Shown here: positions 14,581 through 21,586 of the stretch, piece after piece
Layout of the letters: each line of letters starts with the position of its first letter
Position numbering within the stretch: position 1 is the first letter of the stretch
DNA from: RPQK01 sp041946865
Lineage (GTDB): Bacteria > Acidobacteriota > UBA6911 > RPQK01
Length of the DNA: 22,944 nucleotides
Assembly (NCBI GenBank): GCA_041946865.1
Contig: JBHGBF010000151.1
Span: forward strand, 1 to 22,944
Direction: 5' to 3'
Program-made: the position numbers and the translations under genes
The notes under the pieces: model-generated
Database searches by the model: none
What the model was told of the DNA's origin: nothing
What the model saw: the letters and a program-made list of their open reading frames with translations, nothing else

Positions 14581-15747
14581 ATGTTAAATGCCTCCATGAA
14601 CTGGCTCTATACGGCTCTCCTGATCCCCGGCTTCGTGGGGCTCCTATACGCGGCCATCCCGGCGACGTCAACCGACGACAGCCTTCTGTTTTACGTCGGT
14701 ACTTACACGAAGGGTGACAGTAAGGGTATCTATGCCTTTCGGATGGACAAAAAAACCGGAGCACTCTCCTCCCTGGGGCTCGTCGCCGAAACGGCAAACC
14801 CGTCGTTCCTGGCTGTCGATCCCAGCCGCAGATTTCTGTTCGCAGTAGGGGAAAGCAACAGCTTCAACGGGAAGCCCGGGGGCGCCGTCAGCGCTTTTGC
14901 CATCAACCGAGCCGACGGGAAGCTCGCGCTTCTTAATCGGGTGTCTTCCGGCGGGCCAGGGCCGTGCCACATCACCGTTGACCATCAGGGCAGGTACGTG
15001 CTCGTCGCAAACTACAACGGCGGCAACGTCTCCGTTTTTCCGATCGGCGCCGACGGCAAGCTGGCCAACAGCTCTGCCTTCGTTCAACACCAGGGCTCGA
15101 GTGTGAACGCCGGACGACAGGCGGGCCCACACGCGCACGGCGTTTACCTGGACGCCGGAAACCAGGTTGCGGTAGTCGCCGACCTTGGGCTTGATCGCTT
15201 GCTCGTTTACCGCTTTGATCCGGCAAAAGGGACGCTGACTGCGAATGACCCGCCTTTTGCCGCGGTCCGGCCGGGCGCAGGTCCTCGCCACTTCGCTTTT
15301 CACCCAAGCGGGCAGTTCGCCTTCGTGATTAACGAGCTCGACTCGACACTCACCACCTTCCAGTACGACCCCAGCCGCGCCAGCTTCAAGGAACTGGCCA
15401 CCGTCAGCACTCTGCCGGCCAACTTCGAGGGAAGAAACTCCACCGCCGAGATCGTGGTCCATCCTTCCGGCAAGTTCGTCTACGGATCGAATCGCGGCGC
15501 TGACAATATCGCAATTTTCGCCCTTGATCAGGCGAACGGCGCCTTGACAACGGTCGGCTGGGAATCAACGCTCGGGCGCACGCCTCGCAATTTCGCCATC
15601 GATCCTGCCGGACAGTATTTGATTGCCGCAAATCAGGATTCGGCAAGCATCGTGGTTTTCAGAATCGACCAGCAGACCGGGAGACTCGCGCCAGCCGGCC
15701 ACAAGGCCGAAGTGGACTCAGCTGTCTGCATTACGTTTGTGCCTTAG
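14581..15747 (+). CDS. Exported lactonase-family seven-bladed beta-propeller (Pgl-like)
   Basis: The 388-residue protein has an N-terminal signal peptide (hydrophobic LYTALLIPGFVGLLYA) and then the lactonase/6-phosphogluconolactonase propeller: LLFYVGTYTKGDSKGIYAF, a SFLAVDPSRRFLFAVGE blade, GPGPCHITVDHQGRYVLVAN, PHAHGVYLD, GAGPRHFAFHPSGQFAFVIN and ending FRIDQQTGRLAP. These blades are diagnostic of the family (E. coli YbhE/Pgl), but the exported form is unlikely to act in the cytosolic pentose phosphate pathway; an extracytoplasmic sugar lactone such as an oxidised aldose is a better guess. Start is uncertain: ATG 14581 or ATG 14596 (MNWLY); neither has a strong ribosome binding site. Its stop lies 4 bp from that of the convergent DUF1080-PHP gene, leaving no room for a separate terminator. 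Confidence 0.87.
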   Translation: MLNASMNWLYTALLIPGFVGLLYAAIPATSTDDSLLFYVGTYTKGDSKGIYAFRMDKKTGALSSLGLVAETANPSFLAVDPSRRFLFAVGESNSFNGKPGGAVSAFAINRADGKLALLNRVSSGGPGPCHITVDHQGRYVLVANYNGGNVSVFPIGADGKLANSSAFVQHQGSSVNAGRQAGPHAHGVYLDAGNQVAVVADLGLDRLLVYRFDPAKGTLTANDPPFAAVRPGAGPRHFAFHPSGQFAFVINELDSTLTTFQYDPSRASFKELATVSTLPANFEGRNSTAEIVVHPSGKFVYGSNRGADNIAIFALDQANGALTTVGWESTLGRTPRNFAIDPAGQYLIAANQDSASIVVFRIDQQTGRLAPAGHKAEVDSAVCITFVP

Positions 15748-15751
15748 AGCC

Positions 15752-17200
15752 TCACTTTTTCGGCATCCACATGTCGGCCGGCTGGAGACCGCACTCCCTG
15801 ATCATCTCGAGGCAATACTGGAGGTGTCCGAGGTCGGTCCAGCCGGCGTTGTTCGTGCCGAAGGTAAACTTGACCCCGGCCGCCTTGGCGCGCTTAATGA
15901 AGGCGGGACTCGGGATGCGGCGCTTGTCGTTGATTTCGAGAGCGATTCGGTTTTCTACCAGCGCGGCAATAACCCGGTCCATCCGCTTCGGGGTCCAGAG
16001 TTCATCGTACCGGTCGGCGATCTGCTCCGGAATGTAGGTCGGATTCACGTAAATGTCTATCGGCTCGTGATTCAGGATCTTTTCAATGCGATCAACGAGA
16101 ATATCCATAAAGTGCTGCGGATCCCCGATCTCGACTTCGCTTGGGATCCACAGGCGCATCCGCTTTCCGGCGTCGTTGGTCCAAGTCATCGCGTCGGTGA
16201 AAACATAATCGAACTGCTTGATCGATTCCTTCGAAAAGAGATCCAACCATTCGCGCCCCTCCGCCTGCATGGCCAGGTACGCCTGCGGCGGTCGAACCTG
16301 GGTCTTCAGGAATTGCTCGAGAGCCTGCTGGTTCGGCAGTGTCATTTGTAGCCCGCAGTTGACGGCGATGCCGTAAGTCAGACCATAGTTGCGCGCCTGC
16401 GCCAGAGCGTGTTCCAGTGTCAACCCCTCCTTGAGATGGACGTGCAGGTCCATCAGCGGAAAATTGCGCCCGGCAAGCTCAACCAGCTGCTGCTCGAGCT
16501 TAAGGTCAGCCGGAGGAGTCCCGGGAGTACTCAGATCGTCAGGCAGTACTTGAACGCGGAGATTCCGATAACGCACGATGCTCTTCGGATCGTGGCACTG
16601 GAGCGCAAATGTCCCCGAGGACAAAACCCGCCCTTTCATGCCCTCGGGCCGGAAGGGAGTCTCCGGTTCCGTGTAATCGACCGTCATCGTATCGTTGATC
16701 CAGATACGGATCGTCTTTCCTTCCACCCGGATGCGATAGCGGAACCATTCGTTGTCACGAGCCTGGGCCTTCCAGGAGTTGCGGACCGCGTACAGGCTGC
16801 CCGTCATCTTGTGCTCGACATAGGCATTCCCGGGTTCTACACGGTTGGAGTTCAATACCTGCGACTCGTACCCTTTCGAAGGCCAGTCTCTGTCCTGATA
16901 CTCGGTATGGAAATAGATGCCGGAGTTGGAGCCCGGGGTCGTCATCACCTCGGCAGTAAAGTCGAAGTTCTTGAAGCGGGCCGCCCCGTCCTTGCCGACA
17001 TAGAAGAGATGCGCTCGGGGGCCGTCGCAGACAATCGCCCCATCCTCCACCCGGAACGAGCCCTGGTTCTCGGAGGCTTTCCAGCCCTCCAGACTCTTTC
17101 CGTCAAACAGCTGGATCGGCTCGTCGTCAGGCCCAGCGACCAGTACGGGAACAAAGACCAAGGATAGGAGAATGACGCCGATTGCAGTGGTTCTTGCCAT
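15752..17200 (-). CDS. Secreted fusion of DUF1080 (3-keto-disaccharide hydrolase-like) and PHP-like domain
   Basis: The 482-residue protein has a signal peptide (MARTTAIGV to VLVAG, about 1-23). Residues 27-219 form a DUF1080 concanavalin-like sandwich: IQLFDGKSLEGWK, SNSGIYFHTEYQD, GYESQVLN, EWFRYRIRVEGKTIRIWIND and the closing YRNLRVQVL. Residues about 237-480 are a metal-dependent hydrolase-like domain starting FPLMDLHVHLKEG, whose D251, H253 and H255 match a PHP/amidohydrolase HxH metal motif, with ALEINDKRRIPSPAFIKRAK and VKFTFGTNN later. DUF1080 proteins include hydrolases of 3-keto-glucosides; the second domain may act on the released product or be a phosphoesterase. AGGAG lies 5 bp before ATG 17198-17200, so I prefer it to the frame start at 17221. 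The gene stands alone. Confidence 0.85.
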   Translation of the reverse strand: MARTTAIGVILLSLVFVPVLVAGPDDEPIQLFDGKSLEGWKASENQGSFRVEDGAIVCDGPRAHLFYVGKDGAARFKNFDFTAEVMTTPGSNSGIYFHTEYQDRDWPSKGYESQVLNSNRVEPGNAYVEHKMTGSLYAVRNSWKAQARDNEWFRYRIRVEGKTIRIWINDTMTVDYTEPETPFRPEGMKGRVLSSGTFALQCHDPKSIVRYRNLRVQVLPDDLSTPGTPPADLKLEQQLVELAGRNFPLMDLHVHLKEGLTLEHALAQARNYGLTYGIAVNCGLQMTLPNQQALEQFLKTQVRPPQAYLAMQAEGREWLDLFSKESIKQFDYVFTDAMTWTNDAGKRMRLWIPSEVEIGDPQHFMDILVDRIEKILNHEPIDIYVNPTYIPEQIADRYDELWTPKRMDRVIAALVENRIALEINDKRRIPSPAFIKRAKAAGVKFTFGTNNAGWTDLGHLQYCLEMIRECGLQPADMWMPKK

Positions 17201-17379
17201 GACTGCTCCTCTCTTAGACACGAAGATTCGTTCAGTACCATGATGAGACCCTCAACCACTCCTGTACGTCGAATTATAGTCAAACGATCCATGGTCGAAG
17301 CCGATTCGCCCGGCGGCTGGAAGAGCAGCCTCCGGCGTACGAATGGGCCCGTCATATAAGGCCTCCCTCAAAAATTTGT

Positions 17380-17409
17380 CTTGACGAATAAAGTTAGGTT
17401 TGGCTAAAT
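17380..17409 (+). promoter_or_regulatory. Probable sigma-70 promoter of the DtxR-family gene
   Basis: TTGACG (17380-17385) is a close match to the -35 box. With an 18-bp spacer, TAAATT (17404-17409) is a fair -10 box; CTAAAT with 17 bp is the alternative. The ATG follows about 47 bp later. The -10 box falls inside the candidate DtxR operator, the usual geometry for autorepression. Confidence 0.5.
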
Positions 17410-17411
17410 TA
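17393..17411 (+). promoter_or_regulatory. Candidate DtxR/IdeR-type metal-box operator
   Basis: TTAGGTTTGGCTAAATTAC agrees with the classical DtxR/IdeR consensus TTAGGTTAGSCTAACCTAA at about 15 of 19 positions, with the core TTAG-N6-CTAA intact. It overlaps the proposed -10 box of a gene for a DtxR/MntR-family regulator, so metal-dependent autoregulation is likely. The consensus is recalled from actinobacterial work; the acidobacterial version may differ. Confidence 0.6.
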
Positions 17412-17455
17412 CGTTTCTCACTACGGGAGCGCATGAGTCGGTGAAGGCAAATCAA

Positions 17456-18001
17456 ATGGCTAAGAGCGAAACGGGAATCACGGCCAGTCAGGAAGATTAC
17501 CTGGAAGCCATCCTCTTCATTTGTCGCGACAAACCGGCGGCACGCCCGTCCGACCTTGCTCGCCGGCTCTCGGTGAGCCGCGCCTCTGTAACGGGTGCAC
17601 TGCAGAACCTGGCCGCGCACGGGCTGGTCAGGTACGCGCGTTACGACGTCGTTGGGCTGACCAAAGAGGGCCAGGCCATTGCCGAGCAAGTGGCGAGCCG
17701 GCATGAGACGCTCAGGAAATTCCTGGTCAGCATCCTCGGCATCGAAGAAAAGGACGCCGATGCCGCGGCGTGCGTCATGGAACACGGAGTCAAACCGGCA
17801 GTCCTCGAGCGGCTGGCTGCCTTCGTTCAGTTTACCGAGCGTTGTCCCCAGGCGGCGGGTACCCGGTGGAGTGAGTGTGTCATCGCTTTTAATTCTCCGA
17901 CCTCACCGGATCGCTGCCCGGTGTGCCTGCAGAGAACCCTCACCCATTTGAAAACAGAAAAAAGGAAATCGAAGAAAAGATCCGCTGGACGATCGTCCTG
18001 A
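17456..18001 (+). CDS. DtxR/MntR-family metal-dependent transcriptional regulator
   Basis: The 181-residue protein has an N-terminal winged helix (about 9-75: ITASQEDYLEAILFI, RPSDLARRLSVSRASVTGAL, GLVRYARYDVVGLTKEG) and a dimerisation/metal domain (about 76-128: SRHETLRKFLVSILGI, CVMEHGV). Aligned by eye to B. subtilis MntR, the metal ligands are D14 (D8), E17 (E11), H83 (H77), E109 (E102) and H110 (H103), while MntR E99 is replaced by C106, as in DtxR C102. Thus it mixes MntR-type Asp and DtxR-type Cys. There is no SH3 domain; the C-terminus carries four Cys (C130, C141, C154, C157) and a basic tail. GAAGG lies upstream of ATG 17456; GTG 17441 is the alternative. The barrel and cytochrome genes follow in the same direction 60 bp downstream. 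Confidence 0.88.
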   Translation: MAKSETGITASQEDYLEAILFICRDKPAARPSDLARRLSVSRASVTGALQNLAAHGLVRYARYDVVGLTKEGQAIAEQVASRHETLRKFLVSILGIEEKDADAAACVMEHGVKPAVLERLAAFVQFTERCPQAAGTRWSECVIAFNSPTSPDRCPVCLQRTLTHLKTEKRKSKKRSAGRSS

Positions 18002-18061
18002 TGCTTCCCCACGCCAGAACGGTCGTTGATTTCAACAGCTGGAATGGAAGGAGTTTTATCC

Positions 18062-18940
18062 ATGCTGCGCCATCCAAACTACCTCTTTCTGACGGTAACG
18101 GTCCTCGTCCTCGCTTGTGTTTTGGAAGCCAGAGCCGATGACAAGGCTTACTTCGTCACCTACGATCACCGGACCGAGGAACCTGGATTTCTCGAGATCG
18201 GCTACAACCCGCTTTTCGGGTTCCCTGACAAGGCGCCTGCGTTCTTCGGCGGCCTGCTCGAAATCGGGTACGGCGTCAAACCGTGGTGGACGACCGAGCT
18301 TTACCTCGATCATCAGTACACATTCGGCGATCGGGGAGCGCTTACCGGCTTTCGCGTTGAGAATCGCTTCCGGCCGTTCCTGACGGAGTACCCGATCAAC
18401 CCGGTTTTCTACATCGAATATGCTCGTCTGAACGAGGCCGACCGGGCTTTCCGCGAGGTTACCGGGCATAGCGACCTTGACGAACTGGAAGACCCGATCA
18501 GCCATCTGAAAGAGGAAACCGAGCACGAGCTCGAGATGAAGCTGATCCTGTCAAGCGACTACAAGGGCTGGAATTTCGCAGAGAACCTGATTACCGAGAA
18601 GAATCTCACACGTGGTCCCTGGAAGTTCGGCTATTCAGCGGGACTGAGCCGTCCGCTGCAGCTGGCCGCGTCCCCGGATCCCTGTCGGCTCTGCCCGGAG
18701 AATATCATGCTGGGGGCCGAGTTGTACGGGGGCCTGGGTGATCACAGAGCCTTTGGCTGGAGCGAAACGGCTCACTATCTGGCGCCCATCGTTCTCTGGA
18801 AGTTTGCCGATAACGCTTCTTTCCGGGTATCCCCCGGAATCGGCCTGACTGATACCAGTGTTCCGTTACTGCTCAGGTTCGGCGTGCTCTTTGAGATGCC
18901 CGCGCGGGGAGATCGACCTTTGATGCACGGAGTCCACTGA
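18062..18940 (+). CDS. Probable outer-membrane beta-barrel protein
   Basis: The 292-residue product begins with a signal peptide (MLRHPNYLFLTV, cleavage near EARADDKA, about residue 24). The rest is rich in aromatic, alternating beta segments: FLEIGYNPLF, LEIGYGVKPWWTTELYLDHQYTF, FRVENRFRPF, NPVFYIEYARL, EMKLILSSDYKGWNFAENLI, FGYSAGLSRPLQL, MLGAELYGGLG, and a last strand LLLRFGVLFEMP. This pattern fits an 8-12 strand outer-membrane barrel. A short PCRLCPEN segment (two Cys three apart) lies in a predicted loop, and an acidic stretch in another (EEETEHELE-like, about residues 145-162). AAGGAG lies 8 bp before ATG 18062. It ends 2 bp before the cytochrome gene, which implies one transcript, and it follows the metalloregulator by 60 bp. 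Function unknown; metal or electron passage across the outer membrane is an inference from context. Confidence 0.65.
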   Translation: MLRHPNYLFLTVTVLVLACVLEARADDKAYFVTYDHRTEEPGFLEIGYNPLFGFPDKAPAFFGGLLEIGYGVKPWWTTELYLDHQYTFGDRGALTGFRVENRFRPFLTEYPINPVFYIEYARLNEADRAFREVTGHSDLDELEDPISHLKEETEHELEMKLILSSDYKGWNFAENLITEKNLTRGPWKFGYSAGLSRPLQLAASPDPCRLCPENIMLGAELYGGLGDHRAFGWSETAHYLAPIVLWKFADNASFRVSPGIGLTDTSVPLLLRFGVLFEMPARGDRPLMHGVH

Positions 18941-18942
18941 CT

Positions 18943-19332
18943 ATGCGTCTTTTGCACCTGCCTATCGGCGTTTCCCTTCTGGCTGTCTGCCTGTCTGTCC
19001 CGCTGGCAGCGCAGTCCGAGAGTCTTGACAACGCGCCGGCGGAATCAGCCGGGCTGAAGAACCCTTACCAGGGTGATTCGAACCACGTCAGAGCCGGAGC
19101 CAAGCTCTTCCGGCAATCGTGTGCCTCCTGCCATGGCGAGGCTGCGACCGGCAAGGGGAAGAATCCGAGCCTCCGGACCGAGAGGATCAGCCAGGCGCCG
19201 CCGGGTGCGCTGTTCTGGTTCATCCGCGCAGGCGCAGCCAAGAAGGGGATGCCGAGCTTCAATCGCCTGCCGCAGCAGCGCATCTGGCAGATTGTCACTT
19301 TCCTGCAAGCCAGCCCGGCCCCAGCCCACTAA
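18943..19332 (+). CDS. Small exported monohaem c-type cytochrome
   Basis: The 129-residue protein has a signal peptide (about 1-23, ending PLAAQ) and one haem attachment site, C60-A-S-C63-H64 in FRQSCASCHGEAATGKG. M103 in KKGMPSFNRL is the likely sixth haem ligand, and the end RIWQIVTFLQ is the usual C-terminal helix of class I cytochrome c. It would carry electrons in the periplasm. The ATG is 2 bp after the stop of the barrel gene, so translation is probably coupled. Association with a metalloregulator and an outer-membrane barrel suggests metal-linked redox, but a general electron-transfer partner of a distant dehydrogenase is equally possible. Confidence 0.9.
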   Translation: MRLLHLPIGVSLLAVCLSVPLAAQSESLDNAPAESAGLKNPYQGDSNHVRAGAKLFRQSCASCHGEAATGKGKNPSLRTERISQAPPGALFWFIRAGAAKKGMPSFNRLPQQRIWQIVTFLQASPAPAH

Positions 19333-19674
19333 GCCGTTGGGGACGACCCGCGCCGCTTTCCGCATCCTAGCGGCGACAGAAGGACTGCTCCTTACACGCA
19401 CAGCGACCGGAGTCGGCGTTACGGCAGCCAGGCGAAACAGAGCCGCAAGCGCGGCGCTTTTCAGCGGAGCGCGTCGGGTGCAAGCCAGAACGTCCGCTGA
19501 CGGTCCGCTGGAAGCGCTGCGTTCGTGGCTCTGTCAGACCGCCGATTTTCCTAATCGCGGGGTGCCCGAGGGGACATGATGGACTCATAAAGCGCTCGGA
19601 ACACACACCTAAGTAAACAGTCTCAGCATCCTCCGGAGGGCTGGCGCGGGACGCGTTGCGGTGAAGCAGCACGA
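19333..19674. other. 342-bp intergenic region between convergent transcripts
   Basis: No gene is supportable here. A 103-codon minus-strand frame reads as Arg/Cys-rich nonsense with no family pattern. CAGCGGA (19462-19468) can pair with either of two TCCGCTG copies (19493-19499, 19504-19510), giving mutually exclusive stems. CCTCCGGAGG (about 19629-19638) is a perfect 10-bp palindrome. It may contain terminators for both flanking operons, but none has a T tract. Confidence 0.4.
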
Positions 19675-20712
19675 TCAACCGACAAGCCGGGCCTGTATGA
19701 TGGCGTGCCCTTTCTCAAAAGTGGCGCTGGTCACCGAGCCTGTACTGAGCGTTGTCTGCGAATAGACCTCGAAGCCGGCGCCGGCCAGGCGCTCACCGAT
19801 CTCCTCCACCGTCAGAAACCGGAATTCCGGATCTCTGAGAGACCGTTCAAAAGCCCAATGTATCTGGCCGGGACGCGCAACTCCGACTGCCGGAGGAAAC
19901 TGGTCGACAATCACCAGGCGCCCGGCGGGATTTAACGCCCGCCGGATTCTGCCGAACAGCTCCGGCTGGTATTCGCCCACGTCGCACTCAAGCACCATGT
20001 CAAACCCGGTGGGCAACTCGTCCTCCATGAGATCGGCGGAATGGAATGTAATGCGGTCTGCCATCGGCGTCCGGCTTGCAATTCGGGACCCGGCTGAGCA
20101 GACATGCTCAAGATCGACCACCACGGCGCTGCACCGGGGGTGACGCCTCAGAAGCGCCAGGCTGACGACTCCTGACCCGCCTCCCAGATCCATAAACCGC
20201 TGAATACCTTCCATATCGAGAGCCTCGGCGAGTTGTTCCGCGAGCGGCTGATGCAGTTCGTGAAGCATTCGGGTAAAACGGGTGGCTCTTTCCGGATCGT
20301 TCCGCATGGCAAGAACGTAATTTACCGGAGTGAAATTCAGATCGGCCATCACCGACCCGGCAACACGTATGTGCAGCGCCAGATCCCGCAACACGGGAGA
20401 GATTTCTCTCGACTCCTGAGCCAGAAACGCCCACGTGTCGCGGCTGTAAGTCTCCAGGATCGACTTCCGGGCGGTCGAGGACGGCGCGTATCCCTCGTTC
20501 GTCTCCCTGATGAGGCCGGTATTTTGCAGAAGCTGGAGCCAGTAGTGGCAGCGGCGGCGAGGAATCCCGAGCGTCTCCGCCACCCCTTCGGCCGTCAGTG
20601 GTTTCTCATCCAGAAGCCAGAACAATCCCAGTTCGAACGCAGTGCCGAGGGCCGCCGACGTAAACGACGCCTCGAGGACTTCCAGGACCTCGTCTGTTGT
20701 AACAGGTTTCAT
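19675..20712 (-). CDS. SAM methyltransferase with N-terminal winged-helix dimerisation domain (O-MT family 2-like)
   Basis: The 345-residue protein has the layout of acetylserotonin/polyketide O-methyltransferases: an N-terminal helical, winged-helix domain (about 5-95: FTSAALGTAFELGLF, TAEGVAETLGIPRRRCHYWLQLL, TGLI) and a class I methyltransferase domain (about 165-340: MDLGGGSGVVSLALLRRHP with SAM-binding D175; AVVVDLEHV; PAGRLVIVDQF). In the typical family the segment after motif IV carries the catalytic His (H-D-W pattern); here it reads LECDVGEYQPELFGRIRRAL with no His. The reaction may therefore not be a standard O-methylation. GGGGAGAGAGG precedes the ATG. It lies 74 bp downstream of another methyltransferase gene on the same strand. 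Substrate unknown; a small natural product is plausible. Confidence 0.82.
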   Translation of the reverse strand: MKPVTTDEVLEVLEASFTSAALGTAFELGLFWLLDEKPLTAEGVAETLGIPRRRCHYWLQLLQNTGLIRETNEGYAPSSTARKSILETYSRDTWAFLAQESREISPVLRDLALHIRVAGSVMADLNFTPVNYVLAMRNDPERATRFTRMLHELHQPLAEQLAEALDMEGIQRFMDLGGGSGVVSLALLRRHPRCSAVVVDLEHVCSAGSRIASRTPMADRITFHSADLMEDELPTGFDMVLECDVGEYQPELFGRIRRALNPAGRLVIVDQFPPAVGVARPGQIHWAFERSLRDPEFRFLTVEEIGERLAGAGFEVYSQTTLSTGSVTSATFEKGHAIIQARLVG

Positions 20713-20786
20713 CGCCTCTCTCCCCTCGCATCATACCGCCGACAGGCTGCCGAAAGTCCTACGGGTACGAGGAATTCTCTCCTCGG

Positions 20787-21494
20787 TCAGCGAACGCCCA
20801 CGAAGATGTCTCGGCCTTCCGCGTCGCAAAGGACCTTCGGCTTGAAGCCGACATCCGACATGATGAAAATCCACTCACCCCGGCTGAACAGACCGAGGGA
20901 GTGATAGTCGTGCTCGTATCGGACCGGTTTGCCGTTTTCACGGATGATCATGGCGTAGTGGACGTCGTAACGATGGTCATCAGGATCGGGGTCGATCATC
21001 CATTCCAGGTACCTTATGCCGCCCCGCGCCCCATCGCGTCCTCCGTGATCGGTCGAAGGCTTAAACGTCTCCCGGGTAGAGTCGGGCACAAACGAGGCGG
21101 CGCCACCGATTCTGCAATGGTAAAACGCCGTCTCGATCGCGCGCCGGAGGTCTTCAGGCGTGCTCATGCACATGACAGCGTCGTGGATGAAGACCGCATC
21201 GAAAACCCGTCCGAGCCTCACGGATCGCATGTCACCCAGAATGTGCTCACACTCCGGATTCAACGCGCGGCTCACAGCCAGCATTTGGGGAGACAGGTCG
21301 ACCAGTGTCAGGCGGAAGCGGGCCTTCAGGTGCGAAGCGGTGTTCCCGCCTCCGGAGCCAGGCTCGAGCAGCGTCATCGGAGAGGGGTCGCAATGAGTGA
21401 TGCGAGTGTCCCTGTAGAAAATCGCTTCTTCGGCATATTCTTCAGGAGCGGAAAATAGCGGCCACCACGAAGCAAGCTCGTCGTAAAGTTTCAT
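20787..21494 (-). CDS. Class I SAM-dependent methyltransferase
   Basis: The 235-residue cytoplasmic protein opens MKLYDELASWWPLFS, a common start of small-molecule methyltransferases. Motif I is LLEPGSGGGNTASHLK (about 42-57), followed by LTLVDLSPQMLAVSRALNP (acidic D66 at the end of strand 2) and ILGDMRSVRLGRVFDAVFIHDAV (motifs III-IV). The later part (RYLEWMIDPDPDDHRYDVHY, EHDYHSLGLFSRGEWIFIMSDVGF) is the variable substrate region. The ribosome binding site is weak (GTGGAAG about 6 bp upstream). It lies 92 bp after citrate synthase and 74 bp before the second methyltransferase; a shared transcript is possible but gaps are large. The substrate is unknown. Confidence 0.85.
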   Translation of the reverse strand: MKLYDELASWWPLFSAPEEYAEEAIFYRDTRITHCDPSPMTLLEPGSGGGNTASHLKARFRLTLVDLSPQMLAVSRALNPECEHILGDMRSVRLGRVFDAVFIHDAVMCMSTPEDLRRAIETAFYHCRIGGAASFVPDSTRETFKPSTDHGGRDGARGGIRYLEWMIDPDPDDHRYDVHYAMIIRENGKPVRYEHDYHSLGLFSRGEWIFIMSDVGFKPKVLCDAEGRDIFVGVR

Positions 21495-21586
21495 TGAACT
21501 TCCACTTTACTGCACCCTGACGCGCTGATCACCCGCCTTGACGGGAGATCGGGGTGGGCTTGCGGATATCGCGTGCTCAAGATCGG

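Larger units (their letters stand above)
17201..17455. promoter_or_regulatory. Divergent promoter region of the DUF1080-PHP and DtxR-family genes
   Basis: This 255-bp gap separates two divergent genes. Its right third is AT-richer than its surroundings and holds a recognisable promoter and operator for the regulator gene. The remaining part must contain the DUF1080-PHP promoter, which I could not place. No gene is supportable here. Confidence 0.55.

Noticed and set aside
19367..19678. 103-codon minus-strand reading frame in the 342-bp gap
   Set aside because: Arg/Cys/Ser-rich with no domain pattern, no ribosome binding site, and it overlaps the end of the methyltransferase gene.
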